Assembly (NCBI GenBank): GCA_913009895.1
Contig: CAJVXY010000028.1
Location: 1-35,757 of the forward strand
Origin: an uncultured Acidiferrobacteraceae bacterium
GTDB lineage: Bacteria; Pseudomonadota; Gammaproteobacteria; Acidiferrobacterales; SZUA-150
Reading direction: 5' to 3'
DNA: 35,757 nucleotides
In this document: piece after piece, positions 8,401 through 17,145 of the stretch
Numbering within the stretch: the first letter of the stretch is position 1
Layout of the letters: the number at the start of each line of letters is the position of its first letter
Position numbers and translations under genes: made by a program
The notes under the pieces: generated by a model
The model's input: only the letters and a program-made list of their open reading frames with translations
Databases searched by the model: none
Told to the model about the DNA's origin: nothing

Positions 8401-10860
8401 TCACCCTGATATTTCTGGTAAGTCAATATAAAAAGTCGTTCCGATTCCTTCCTTGCTAACGAAGCTGATAAGACCGCCCATTTTTTCTACAAGCGCCTTG
8501 CTAATAGAAAGTCCCAGGCCTGTACCACCTTTCTGGCGTGCCTCCTCGCTGACTGCTTGTGTGAACTTGTCAAACAGCATGGGCTGGAAATCCTTTGGAA
8601 TTTCAGGCCCGAAATTAGTAACTGAAATACGCACCATACCGTTATGTCGAGTCAGGCTGATCTCAACCATCTTGTCTTTTGGTGAATACCTGGCAGCGTT
8701 AGACATTAAGTTACTGAGTATCTGCATGAGCCGATCAGGGTCAACAGATACCCTAACATCATCCAATCTCTGCACAATCCTGAAATCTACGCCATGCTCC
8801 TTACTGTAACCGACGTTATCAGTTACAGCTTTTTCCAGGAACGACATAACGTTTATTTCCTGCAAGTTAAACACCATTTGGTGAGCTTCGATCTTCTGTA
8901 TGTCCAGAATATCGTTTATCAACAGCATCAATCGCTCACTATTATTATTCGCGATCTCCAGCATGTTGTTAGCTTCTTCAGGTAGTTCACCCAGTTTTCC
9001 GCCGACAAGCAGGCGTAGCGCGCCGCGTATCGAGGTAAGAGGAGTTCTCAGTTCGTGGCTTACCGTCGACACAAACTCGTTTTTCAAATTCTCGATACGC
9101 TTGCGCTCGGTAATATCTCGTAAAACACCTACAAATCCGTAGTGTCCATCGGACATCTGCAAACGCGACACTGTAAGCTCTAATGGGATCATGGAGCCAT
9201 TTTTATGGCGGCCTTCCAGGTCACGGACTTCATTAATAATGCGTGACTGATAGAGATTTGAGTTTGCAGTATATTCCTCGTGTTTCTTTTGTTCCGGTTT
9301 GGGCAGTAGAATTGAGACATTCTTTCCGATCAGTTCCACGGCTTTGTACCCAAAAATTTTCTCAGCAGCCTGATTGAAAGTGCGAATCAAACTACTTGAG
9401 TCAATTGTGATAATGGCATCTGCCACTGTTTCCAGAATTGTGCGTTGGTAGGTTTCGGCTTCCTTTAGTCTGCTGGTCCGTTCATCTACTTGTTTCTCCA
9501 GATTCAGGTTCAGCTCTGATAATTTATCCTGATTCATTGCGACTCGATCCATTAGACTTCTGAATGCTCTTGCAAGTATGCCAATTTCATCTTTTCGAGA
9601 GACAGGCAAAGAACCAGTCGAGCCCCCGTGTAGAAAACTATCTACACTTTGAGTAACCTGCTCCAGTGGTTTGACGAGCAAAGCGGAAAACCTGAAAGCA
9701 AACAAGCCGCTGAAAAAAATTAAAACCAATGACCAGATGATACTGTTTTCCAGCATTGCACCCCAGGCCAAAACAATGTGGGTATACGGCTCTGCAAGTC
9801 CGATTATGATGAATTGATCAGGCTTCGTTGACCCATAGATTATTTTAGTAAACGCAGTTGCCATACTGTTAGTTTCTTGTGGCAAGGCTGTTAGACTTAG
9901 TGCCTCGTTTTGCGGCAAATAAAGTGTCGATACACGAGGGAATTCTTCCTGTATACGGTAACCACTGCCAAGATCGCTGCCATAAAGCTTTTTAGGATCA
10001 GGGTGCAACAGATAACTACCTTGATTATCGGCCACATAGAGAAATCTTGAATCCCCAACATACTTTTGTTTAATGCGTTCAAGCTGCCTACCGAAATCTA
10101 CATTAATTATTACGAATCCAAATGCAGTGCCTTTGTTGTCAACCACTGGTGTGGCTACACGCAAGACCACCACATGAGGTTCTACAATATGACCGTGTTC
10201 ACGATTGAGATTAATATTGGATAAATAGACCGCTCCTTTCTGTAATTTAGTAATTTCTTTTGTATAGGGTCGGCCTGATTTGTTCTGCAAATCTGACGAT
10301 GGGACAGAATATATTTTCCCCTGTTTTCGTTCTACACGTATAAGCTCCTCACCCAGAACATCGATATAACGGATCTGGAGATAGTTTATATTGGCTTGCA
10401 AGCGGGATAAAAAAATACGCTCAAGACGTCGGCGCCATTGTTGGTCAGTGGATTTTCCCGTGTAACTTTTTCTACCATCCTTACGCATCCCGATAATGCT
10501 CTGGATGGGTTGAGTATCTATAAGGAAACGCACCTCTTTTTGTAACGCATCGATCTTGCCCGAAATATCTACTCCTTTGTTGGCCACTTCATGGGATAAG
10601 TTCCTAAGGGCGTATTTCATCAATTCAGCATTCGTTGTGTTGTAAATAATTATTACTGCCGCGCTTGCGGTGACCACAACAAACAAAATTGAGAACAGAG
10701 TGGTTTTTTTTGCAATTCCCAGATTAGAAATCTTCAGGAAACAGCTGTATCGACTAATAAGATGTTTGAGATAATGATATAAATTTTCTGTGGAGGTCAC
10801 GATGGAATATTCAGAAAGAATTCTTAACAAACCTGTTTCATTTGACCATTCGCAGGTCAT
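8401..10860 (-). CDS. Membrane sensor histidine kinase (dCache-like sensor, HAMP, PAS, HisKA, HATPase), about 819 aa
   Basis: With numbering from the first possible codon (GTG 10863): transmembrane helix 55-74; large periplasmic dCache-like sensor about 85-360; second transmembrane helix about 372-392; HAMP about 395-450; short coiled coil; PAS about 470-590 ('ILETVADAIITIDSS'); HisKA with phospho-acceptor His603 in 'STVSHELRTPLTSIRG'; and HATPase with N box 'ILSNLMSNAARYSP', G1 'VTNFGPEIP', F box 'MLFDKF' and G2 'GGTGLGLSISK'. There is no fused receiver. The gene begins inside the end of the receiver gene at 10838-11236 (overlap of about 23 bases), indicating translational coupling. It should phosphorylate that receiver and possibly the HTH-receiver protein. 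The signal sensed is not known. Confidence 0.9.
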   Translation of the reverse strand: MTCEWSNETGLLRILSEYSIVTSTENLYHYLKHLISRYSCFLKISNLGIAKKTTLFSILFVVVTASAAVIIIYNTTNAELMKYALRNLSHEVANKGVDISGKIDALQKEVRFLIDTQPIQSIIGMRKDGRKSYTGKSTDQQWRRRLERIFLSRLQANINYLQIRYIDVLGEELIRVERKQGKIYSVPSSDLQNKSGRPYTKEITKLQKGAVYLSNINLNREHGHIVEPHVVVLRVATPVVDNKGTAFGFVIINVDFGRQLERIKQKYVGDSRFLYVADNQGSYLLHPDPKKLYGSDLGSGYRIQEEFPRVSTLYLPQNEALSLTALPQETNSMATAFTKIIYGSTKPDQFIIIGLAEPYTHIVLAWGAMLENSIIWSLVLIFFSGLFAFRFSALLVKPLEQVTQSVDSFLHGGSTGSLPVSRKDEIGILARAFRSLMDRVAMNQDKLSELNLNLEKQVDERTSRLKEAETYQRTILETVADAIITIDSSSLIRTFNQAAEKIFGYKAVELIGKNVSILLPKPEQKKHEEYTANSNLYQSRIINEVRDLEGRHKNGSMIPLELTVSRLQMSDGHYGFVGVLRDITERKRIENLKNEFVSTVSHELRTPLTSIRGALRLLVGGKLGELPEEANNMLEIANNNSERLMLLINDILDIQKIEAHQMVFNLQEINVMSFLEKAVTDNVGYSKEHGVDFRIVQRLDDVRVSVDPDRLMQILSNLMSNAARYSPKDKMVEISLTRHNGMVRISVTNFGPEIPKDFQPMLFDKFTQAVSEEARQKGGTGLGLSISKALVEKMGGLISFVSKEGIGTTFYIDLPEISG

Positions 10861-11236
10861 CACGTCCCATCCACATGATGTTAATTTGATCTGCCAATGA
10901 CATCGGGTCGAAAGGTTTAGTTATTATATCCAGCACCCCGAGTTCTTTGAGTTGAGCAATTTCGCTTGGCTGGGCCAAGGCAGTCATGAAAATTACCGGG
11001 GTATCCTTTATCTCCGAGAATTCACGTAACGCCTTTAACGTTGTTGGCCCATCCATTTCAGGCATCAGTACATCCAGTAAAATCAGGTCTGGCCCGAATG
11101 GTACAGCAACTTCAAGCGCCTCCACACCGGTACTACAAGTTTGTACCGTCAGGCCATTTGAGATTAACGCGACCTTGATCACGGTTTGAATATCAAGGTT
11201 GTCTTCTATGCATAATATTTTTTTCAGTTCTACCAT
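10838..11236 (-). CDS. Stand-alone CheY-like response regulator receiver, 132 aa
   Basis: A single receiver domain fills the protein: acidic pair Glu11/Asp12 ('LCIEDNLD'), phospho-acceptor Asp55 ('LILLDVLMPEMDG'), Thr85 ('IFMTAL') and Lys107 ('IITKPFDP'). There is no output domain, so it acts by protein contact or phosphotransfer. An AGGA ribosome site precedes the ATG by about 10 bases. It is the first gene of the pair with the histidine kinase, whose start lies within its last codons. A perfect palindrome 86 bases upstream (11322-11343) is a candidate control site. Confidence 0.88.
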   Translation of the reverse strand: MVELKKILCIEDNLDIQTVIKVALISNGLTVQTCSTGVEALEVAVPFGPDLILLDVLMPEMDGPTTLKALREFSEIKDTPVIFMTALAQPSEIAQLKELGVLDIITKPFDPMSLADQINIMWMGRDDLRMVK

Positions 11237-11321
11237 GACTGAAATTTCCTTTCGTCCCGTATTTCTGTCCGTGTACCTGTCCTTAGCCGGGATTTATGCG
11301 ACTATCACCCGTCATACTATC

Positions 11322-11343
11322 ATTAACTACTATAGTAGTTAAT
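11322..11343. promoter_or_regulatory. Perfect 22-bp palindrome upstream of the receiver/kinase pair
   Basis: The two 11-base halves, ATTAACTACTA and TAGTAGTTAAT, are exact reverse complements with no spacer. It lies in the otherwise gene-free 11237-11604 region, 86 bases before the receiver start. A dyad of this length usually marks a dimeric regulator site. No second copy was found by eye near 7383-7773. The rest of 11237-11604 is AT-rich with nothing else recognised. Confidence 0.55.
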
Positions 11344-11604
11344 AGTTCTCTTTGTTTAACATTCAGTCATGTTTCCAGCATCGCTACAACTAACTACTTT
11401 GGCTTAAATAACAGTTATTTTCAATGACAATACAATTAGCACAATACTAAATAATGATATAAATCAATAAAATACACTCTAAGTAAAACACGATTTATGT
11501 GGAATCGGAGGCCAGATATGCACTGTAATTACTATCGGTAAGTGCCAAAATCCTGATTTTTCCCCCAATGTTATGGAGTTTGAGCTTGTCGTGCAGGGAT
11601 CGAA

Positions 11605-12066
11605 TCAGCCGCCTTTGAAATTCGCCTGGCGCCAGGACTCATAAATCACAATGGCCACCGTGTTCGATAGATTCAGGCTGCGGCTGTCGGGCACCATGGG
11701 TAGTCGCAGGCGCTGTTGGTCAGGCAGGCCAGACAGGAACTCAGTGGGTAAACCCCGGGTTTCCGGGCCAAAAATCAGAGCATCACCGGGCTGATATTGA
11801 ATGTCGGTGTAACGCGTTTTAGCCTTGGTGGTAAATGCCAGGAGGCGGCCGGGATCTTGTGATTGAATATAACTATCCAGATTTTCATGGACATTAAGAT
11901 TGGCAAACTCGTGATAATCGAGACCGGCGCGGCGCAGTTGTTTGTCTTTTAAATCAAAACCCAGGGGTTTAATGAGATGTAAATCATAACCCGTATTGGC
12001 ACAAAGTCGGATGATATTGCCTGTATTAGGCGGGATTTCGGGCTGGTACAGGACAATGTCTAACAT
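11605..12066 (-). CDS. trmL: tRNA (cytidine(34)-2'-O)-methyltransferase TrmL
   Basis: At 153 residues it matches the usual family length (about 157). TrmL uses S-adenosylmethionine to 2'-O-methylate the wobble base of certain leucine tRNAs. I see the SPOUT signature order: 'MLDIVLYQPEIPPNTGN' at the N-terminus, 'RRAGLDYHE', 'IFGPETRGLP', and the knot-forming 'RSLNLSNTVAIV'. The ATG at 12066 matches the family N-terminus; a TTG at 12075 is in frame but unlikely. It lies 62 bases after comF on the same strand. A truncated relative sits at 5834-6247. Confidence 0.92.
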   Translation of the reverse strand: MLDIVLYQPEIPPNTGNIIRLCANTGYDLHLIKPLGFDLKDKQLRRAGLDYHEFANLNVHENLDSYIQSQDPGRLLAFTTKAKTRYTDIQYQPGDALIFGPETRGLPTEFLSGLPDQQRLRLPMVPDSRSLNLSNTVAIVIYESWRQANFKGG

Positions 12067-12128
12067 TAATTGCAATACCCAAAGAATTTACATTTAAAAA
12101 TATTTTGTGTTGCCAGTCTAGTCTAACA

Positions 12129-12848
12129 TTATCCTGTACCCGCTCGCGCCAGGATCCATAATTCTACGGAAGTTGCCCCTGCCTTGCGCAAGGTTTGGGT
12201 GGCTGCTTCCGCCGTCAGGCCAGTGGTGAAAACATCATCCACAAGGGCGATTTTTTTACCCACCACCTTGTTGTCGATGACTGCGAAGGCGTCACGAATG
12301 TTTTTTCGCCGGGCGTCGATTGATAACTTTGTTTGCGATTTCGTTTTTCTTGTTCGTACCAGGGACTTGTAATTCAGGGGTAAGGCCAGGTTTTTGGCAA
12401 TGGGACGGGCCAGTTCCAGGGCCTGGTTATATCCCCGCGACCTGAGTCGTGAGCGATGTAGTGGGATTGGTATAATCAAGTCCACGTCTTTGCTGCTGGA
12501 TTTTATATGTTTGGCCATGAGCAGGCCCAGGGTTCGTGCCAGATCAAGACGTCGCCGGTATTTCATTTGTTGAATATAGGTGGCGATGGGCTGTTGGTAG
12601 TGAAACAGGGCATGGACACTGGAGAATGGTCGTGGTTTTTGCTGGCATCGACCGCAGAGTAAATCCTCGTTTACATGGCCAGGTCTGTTGACACCGCTTT
12701 TACCACAACCCGGGCAATGTGATTGCAAATAAGGCAGGGAATCAGTGCAAGCTGGGCAAAAATCTTCGAACAAAGTCAGGGGCTGGCGACAGCTTAAGCA
12801 GCTACCAATTTTGAAGAATTGTCTAATATTTAACCAATTGTCAACCAT
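12129..12848 (-). CDS. comF: ComF family phosphoribosyltransferase-like protein
   Basis: The start at 12848 is chosen for AGGA six bases upstream; a longer frame to 12881 lacks this. The N-terminal part carries several CxxC pairs ('CLSCRQ', 'CPAC', 'CPGCGKSG', 'CGRC') typical of the ComF/GntX zinc-binding region. The C-terminal half is a type I phosphoribosyltransferase fold with the PRPP loop 'IALVDDVFTTG'. ComF proteins are linked to DNA uptake and handling in competent bacteria; the enzymatic role is unproven. Divergent placement from the biotin genes is a common gammaproteobacterial arrangement. Confidence 0.88.
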   Translation of the reverse strand: MVDNWLNIRQFFKIGSCLSCRQPLTLFEDFCPACTDSLPYLQSHCPGCGKSGVNRPGHVNEDLLCGRCQQKPRPFSSVHALFHYQQPIATYIQQMKYRRRLDLARTLGLLMAKHIKSSSKDVDLIIPIPLHRSRLRSRGYNQALELARPIAKNLALPLNYKSLVRTRKTKSQTKLSIDARRKNIRDAFAVIDNKVVGKKIALVDDVFTTGLTAEAATQTLRKAGATSVELWILARAGTG

Positions 12849-12906
12849 ATGAGTCCTTTCATGTTGACAGATAGCGGGCAATGTTTACTATCCGTTGTTT
12901 GTATTA

Positions 12907-13092
12907 GGGCCTGACCAGAATGGCACTGACTTAAGCCTAATATCCGGTTTAAACATGGTTTCCGTAGGCTGGACTGAGGAACGAAGTCCAACGTAAGTGT
13001 TAAATAAAGCGCCGCTGTTGGACTTCGTTCCTCAGTCCAACCTACAAAAAAGACTTATTGGGCTCAAGTCAGCGCCATTAGTGCCTGACCAG
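12907..13092. repeat. MITE-like palindromic element, copy 1
   Basis: About 186 bases with imperfect terminal inverted repeats (AATGGC.CTGACTT.AGCC near both ends) and a strong inner palindrome. The inner arms are 29 bases each at 12964-12992 and 13017-13045, with one mismatch, around a short spacer that includes 'aaagcgccgct'. There is no ORF. Copy 2 lies at 24322-24510 in inverted orientation. It sits between the divergent comF and bioF, where a bioB gene would often be found, and could act as a bidirectional terminator or a mobile miniature element. Confidence 0.8.
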
Positions 13093-13185
13093 TGTATGTC
13101 ATGGTTGCTGGTTTGTGCAAAATAAAGTAGTCATTGTTTGTTTTTAAATAATTTAAATAAATATTAATCCAGGTATTTTTTATCA

Positions 13186-14388
13186 GTGTCAGCTTTTGAA
13201 ACAAATCTTCGGCCAGACCTCCAGGCAGACCTTCAGAAAAATTTAGACCTAAGACGGTCTCAGGGTCTTTACCGGTCACGACAAATTGTCCAGGGACCGC
13301 AGTCGGTTCGGGTCAATATCGATGGCGAATCCTTGTTATCTTTTTGTAGCAACGATTACCTGGGCCTGGCCGGTGATGACAGGCTGGTCAAGGCCTGGCA
13401 ACAGGGCGCGGATAAATTTGGTATTGGTGCCGGTGCTTCTCATTTAGTGACCGGTCATCATCAAGCCCACCATGAGCTTGAGTTGGCCCTGGCCGAATTC
13501 ATGGGAACCGAGTCTACCCTTTTATTTTCAACCGGTTACATGGCCAATATGGCAATCGCAAGCAGTTTACTGGGTCGCCATGACTCGATTTTTGAGGATA
13601 AAATGAACCACGCCTCGCTCATTGATGGTGCTCGCCAGACCCGGGCCAGGCTCCATCGTTACCCCCATAATGACACCAAAAAACTGGCTACAGAGTTGGC
13701 GAATTGCCCTGATCAAAAAAAGCTGATTATGACTGACGGTGTTTTCAGTATGGATGGGGACCAGGCCGATGTGGAAACATTAACAGACCTGGCTACTAAA
13801 GCGAGTGCTTACTTACTGGTTGATGATGCCCATGGTATTGGTGTTGTAGGTGAGCAGGGCAGGGGTTCACTGGCAGCGGCGGGCCTGAATATCAACGCTA
13901 ATACACTGGTAATGGCGACCCTGGGCAAGGCCTTTGGCGTCTTTGGCGCATTCGTGGCCGGCAGTGAGACCATGATCGAAACCTTGATCCAGTTTGGTCG
14001 CAGTTACATCTATACCACTGCCTTGCCACCGGCGATTGCTACAACCTTGCAGGTTGCGCTAAAAATTGTCCAGGCGGAACAATGGCGCCGTGACAAGTTA
14101 CAAGATCATATTGCCCGATTTCGCCAGGGCGCAGCGCAACTTGGGCTGGCACTTGGTCCTTCAAGCACACCGATTCAGCCCCTGATGTTTGGTTCGGCCG
14201 CAAGCGCCGTGGCCGCCAGTCAGAAATTACGGGAATCAGGCTTGCTGGTGACAGCCATCAGGCCACCGACCGTGCCCGAAGGTGGCGCCCGCTTACGGAT
14301 TACGTTTAGCGCCGACCATGAACCGCAACACATTGATCAGTTGCTGGCGACACTTGAGTCTGTTTGTAGAACTAAACAAGCAGGATAA
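13186..14388 (+). CDS. bioF: 8-amino-7-oxononanoate synthase
   Basis: BioF joins pimeloyl-ACP and alanine, with PLP, to give 8-amino-7-oxononanoate, the first committed biotin-ring precursor. At 400 residues the length is near the family norm (about 385). I see 'FCSNDYLGLA' near the N-terminus, 'LVTGHHQAHHELE', 'NHASLIDGAR', the cofactor-binding 'VDDAHGIGVVG', and the PLP lysine Lys248 in 'MATLGKAFGVFGAF'. The start is GTG (13186) and the nearest AGG is 12 bases away, so translation may be weak. It heads bioF-bioH-bioC-bioD, with MITE copy 1 about 90 bases upstream. No BirA-type operator was recognised. Confidence 0.93.
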   Translation: MSAFETNLRPDLQADLQKNLDLRRSQGLYRSRQIVQGPQSVRVNIDGESLLSFCSNDYLGLAGDDRLVKAWQQGADKFGIGAGASHLVTGHHQAHHELELALAEFMGTESTLLFSTGYMANMAIASSLLGRHDSIFEDKMNHASLIDGARQTRARLHRYPHNDTKKLATELANCPDQKKLIMTDGVFSMDGDQADVETLTDLATKASAYLLVDDAHGIGVVGEQGRGSLAAAGLNINANTLVMATLGKAFGVFGAFVAGSETMIETLIQFGRSYIYTTALPPAIATTLQVALKIVQAEQWRRDKLQDHIARFRQGAAQLGLALGPSSTPIQPLMFGSAASAVAASQKLRESGLLVTAIRPPTVPEGGARLRITFSADHEPQHIDQLLATLESVCRTKQAG

Positions 14389-14402
14389 AAACAAATCAAG
14401 CC

Positions 14403-15203
14403 ATGACCCTATATTTTGAACAAACAGGCTCGGGCCCGGATCTGGTTTTGATTCACGGTTGGGGCGCCCATGGTGGGATTTGGTCGGATTTGGCCGCCAG
14501 CCTGGCCGAGAACTTTCGATTGACCATTATAGATTTGCCTGGTCTGGGTCGCAGCGCTGCTTTGGACCACGGATTTACCCTGGAAAGTGCCATTACGGCA
14601 ATCAAAGCCGTGACCCCTGAGGCCGCCATCTGGATGGGTTGGTCGCTGGGTGCCTTGATAACCATGGCGCTGGCTTTAAGTGATAAAAACCGGGTAAAAA
14701 AAATGATTCTCATTGGCGGTTCTCCCTGTTTCGCCAAAAAAAAGGATTGGCCGTTTGCCACCTCCAGTGAGGTTCTCGACGGTTTTGGTAACATGCTCAA
14801 GACTGATTATCGTAAAACATTAACCAGATTCCTGAGTCTGCAAATGGGAGATAGTATTCGCGCACGAGAGGTACTCAGAACCCAGCGGCAACTTCTTTTT
14901 CAGTATGGTGAACCCGATATCACCGCCCTGGCAGAAATGTTGGCGGTGCTGAAAGAAACAGATTTGCGTGAATCCTTAAGCCAGCTCGATGTGCCTACAT
15001 TATTGATTCATGGTGAACGCGATACACTGGCGCCCGTTACGGCTGCTAATTATCTTGAACGACATCTGCCGCAAGCAAGGTTATTTAAAATAAAAGGCGC
15101 TGGCCATGTGCCGTTTTTGACTCACGTCGATATGTGTGTGCAAGCTATTAATGAATTTGTAAATAACGATATCTCTAATAAAGAAACAACATGCAGCAGT
15201 TAA
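14403..15203 (+). CDS. bioH: Pimeloyl-ACP methyl ester carboxylesterase
   Basis: BioH removes the methyl group from pimeloyl-ACP methyl ester, ending the BioC-masked chain elongation. The alpha/beta-hydrolase features fit the family closely: oxyanion region 'LIHGWGAHGGIW', nucleophile Ser81 in 'GWSLG', Asp207 in 'HGERDTLAP', and His235 in 'GAGHVPFLTH'. The 266-residue length is typical. It starts 14 bases after bioF and overlaps bioC by 13 bases, so the genes are co-transcribed. Confidence 0.93.
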   Translation: MTLYFEQTGSGPDLVLIHGWGAHGGIWSDLAASLAENFRLTIIDLPGLGRSAALDHGFTLESAITAIKAVTPEAAIWMGWSLGALITMALALSDKNRVKKMILIGGSPCFAKKKDWPFATSSEVLDGFGNMLKTDYRKTLTRFLSLQMGDSIRAREVLRTQRQLLFQYGEPDITALAEMLAVLKETDLRESLSQLDVPTLLIHGERDTLAPVTAANYLERHLPQARLFKIKGAGHVPFLTHVDMCVQAINEFVNNDISNKETTCSS

Positions 15204-16075
15204 ACACTAAAAAATTACGACGTAGTTTTGCCAGTGCAGCAAAAACCTATGACGAAGCCGCCGTATTACAAAGAGAAGTGGCCGACCGTTTGCTTGAGCG
15301 ACTTGACTATATAAAACAAGTGCCCCAGGTTATCCTGGATGTGGGTTGCGGCACCGGTTATAGCGCGCGTCTATTGGCAAAAAAATACCCGCAAGCTTTC
15401 GTGGCTGGTTTTGATATTACCCATCCCATGTTAATCCGGGCCAATAATAAACGACGCTGGTTCCGCCGCGGACCGGCTTATGCCGCTGCAGATGCCCATA
15501 CCATCCCGGTCAAAAGTAACAGCGTTGATTTAATTTTTTCGAACCTGGTGTTGCAGTGGTGTGATCAAGTCACTGTTTTTAAAGAGTTTGCCCGTGTCCT
15601 GAAACCGGGTGGCCTGGTGATGTTCACCACCTTTGGTCCGGATACTTTAATGGAATTAAGAATGGCCTGGGCCAGTGTTGATGACTATCAACACGTACAT
15701 GAATTTTTGGACATGCATAATATTGGCGACGACCTGGTGCACGTTAACTTGTCAGAACCAGTCATGGATAAAGAAACCATTACGCTTACTTATAAAACTG
15801 TAAGCAGTATGCTCAAAGATTTACGCCAGATTGGCGCCAACAATGCAGTAAAAAACCGGTTTACCGGTTTAACCGGAAAAAACCGCTTTGCCCGTTTTAC
15901 CGATGCCTATAAAAAATCTGCCGTGGCTAACCTGATACCCGCCTCTTATGAAATTGTTTATGGCCAGGCCTGGGGGCCGACTGACAAAACCGATATAATT
16001 GGCAAGGACACATCTTCCAAAGACGTGATCCCAATTCAGTCATTCCTGCAATCATCACGACCAAAACATGATTAA
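15191..16075 (+). CDS. bioC: Malonyl-ACP O-methyltransferase
   Basis: BioC methylates the free carboxyl of malonyl-ACP with S-adenosylmethionine so fatty-acid enzymes can extend it to pimeloyl. I see the BioC N-terminus 'RRSFASAAKTYDEAAVLQ', the SAM site 'VILDVGCGTGYSARLL' (about 47-62), 'SNLVLQWC' and 'ARVLKPGGLVMFTTFGPDTL', all characteristic. At 294 residues it is slightly longer than the E. coli protein (251). It overlaps bioH by 13 bases and bioD by 8. Confidence 0.93.
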   Translation: MQQLNTKKLRRSFASAAKTYDEAAVLQREVADRLLERLDYIKQVPQVILDVGCGTGYSARLLAKKYPQAFVAGFDITHPMLIRANNKRRWFRRGPAYAAADAHTIPVKSNSVDLIFSNLVLQWCDQVTVFKEFARVLKPGGLVMFTTFGPDTLMELRMAWASVDDYQHVHEFLDMHNIGDDLVHVNLSEPVMDKETITLTYKTVSSMLKDLRQIGANNAVKNRFTGLTGKNRFARFTDAYKKSAVANLIPASYEIVYGQAWGPTDKTDIIGKDTSSKDVIPIQSFLQSSRPKHD

Positions 16076-16805
16076 TAAGACCGGTACCGGGCCTGAGAAC
16101 ATGGCAAGCCGGGGTTTTTTTATTACCGGTACCGATACGGGCGTGGGTAAAACCCTCATCGCCACTGCCTTGATTAATTTATTAGTACAGCAGGGCAACA
16201 AGGTTGTTGGCATGAAGCCGGTGTCCTGTGGTTGTCAGCAAGTTGGCGGCCAATGGCAGCATGATGATGCCCTGTTAATGATGGCAGCGAGTAATGTGAA
16301 CTTGCCATATGAAACCATAAACCCCTACGCCTTTGAGCCGGCCATCGCCCCACACCTGGCCGCTCACCAGGCCGGGGAAACCATTTCACTTTCCCTGGTC
16401 CAAAAGAAATTCCAGGTATTAAGTGGTGCGGCCGATAAAATTATTACAGAAGGGGCCGGGGGCTGGCTGGTGCCGATCAATGATAATGAGTCAATGGCAG
16501 ATTTAGCGGTGGCACTGGGTCTGCCAGTGATAGTGGTTGTGGGTTTGCGCCTGGGCTGCCTCAATCATGCCTTGTTGACCGTCCAGTCTATCCTTGAAAA
16601 AGGGGCGAAGTTGGCGGGTTGGGTGGCGAACAGTATCGATCCTCTGTTTAAACATCAAAAAGACAATATAAACACCTTGGCGACAATGATCCCGGCCCCG
16701 TGCCTGGGGACAATCCCTTACCGTGAGCAGCACAGTAATGACCGAGATGATTATCTGGTCCATGTCAATGATATATCGGGTCTGTTAACAGTCGACCTCC
16801 CGTAA
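16068..16805 (+). CDS. bioD: ATP-dependent dethiobiotin synthetase
   Basis: BioD carboxylates diaminopelargonic acid using ATP to form dethiobiotin. The phosphate-binding loop 'GTDTGVGKT' (about 21-29), 'KPVSCGCQ', 'EGAGGWLVPI' and 'GLRLGCLNHALLT' are family motifs. The start at 16068 overlaps bioC by 8 bases; ATG 16101 just before the loop is an alternative and would give a more typical N-terminus. Last gene of the operon. bioA and bioB, needed to complete the pathway, are not in the window. Confidence 0.92.
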   Translation: MINKTGTGPENMASRGFFITGTDTGVGKTLIATALINLLVQQGNKVVGMKPVSCGCQQVGGQWQHDDALLMMAASNVNLPYETINPYAFEPAIAPHLAAHQAGETISLSLVQKKFQVLSGAADKIITEGAGGWLVPINDNESMADLAVALGLPVIVVVGLRLGCLNHALLTVQSILEKGAKLAGWVANSIDPLFKHQKDNINTLATMIPAPCLGTIPYREQHSNDRDDYLVHVNDISGLLTVDLP

Positions 16806-17145
16806 ATTGATATAAGTCAATATATAAGCGCATTTATCTCATTTATGACGCCTTAAATGTTCCCCATTTTCTTGCAGCCCATACCACCAGTGTGATAGTT
16901 TCGCCGGCGTCTTTTGACCGACTTGCGCAAATAGTCCAGGTACTGTTTGAATAAATAGCGGCAAAGCCTTATGAGGAGATCCCGCTAACTTACAGATAAT
17001 TATAATAAATCCCTCAATTCGGGAACACAGATCAGACACAGATTTACAGGCTGCCAGTCCAAAATGGACTGTCGCTGCCTTGAGCATATTTACTTTAGTT
17101 ACTTTAATTTTTTAATTTTAATAATAATTCCTACGGGAGACGAAG
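16806..17145. other. Intergenic region before the cytochrome oxidase operon
   Basis: About 340 bases between bioD and coxB. A short hairpin (ATTGA/TCAAT around 16806-16820) follows bioD but is too weak to call a terminator. An 82-codon minus-strand open frame at 16839-17087 has no ribosome site or recognisable content. The right end holds a candidate promoter (17080-17108) and the coxB ribosome site. Confidence 0.5.
17080..17108 (+). promoter_or_regulatory. Candidate sigma-70 promoter for the cox operon
   Basis: TTGAGC (17080-17085), a 17-base spacer, then TTTAAT (17103-17108), 37 bases upstream of the coxB ATG in an AT-rich stretch. Identified by eye only. Confidence 0.35.

Noticed and set aside
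12849..13185. BirA operator upstream of bioF
   Set aside because: No TTGTAAACC/GGTTTACAA-type dyad found; the only strong dyad is the MITE-like element.
16839..17087. 82-codon minus-strand open frame before coxB
   Set aside because: No ribosome site, no recognisable motif, and it covers the likely cox promoter region.
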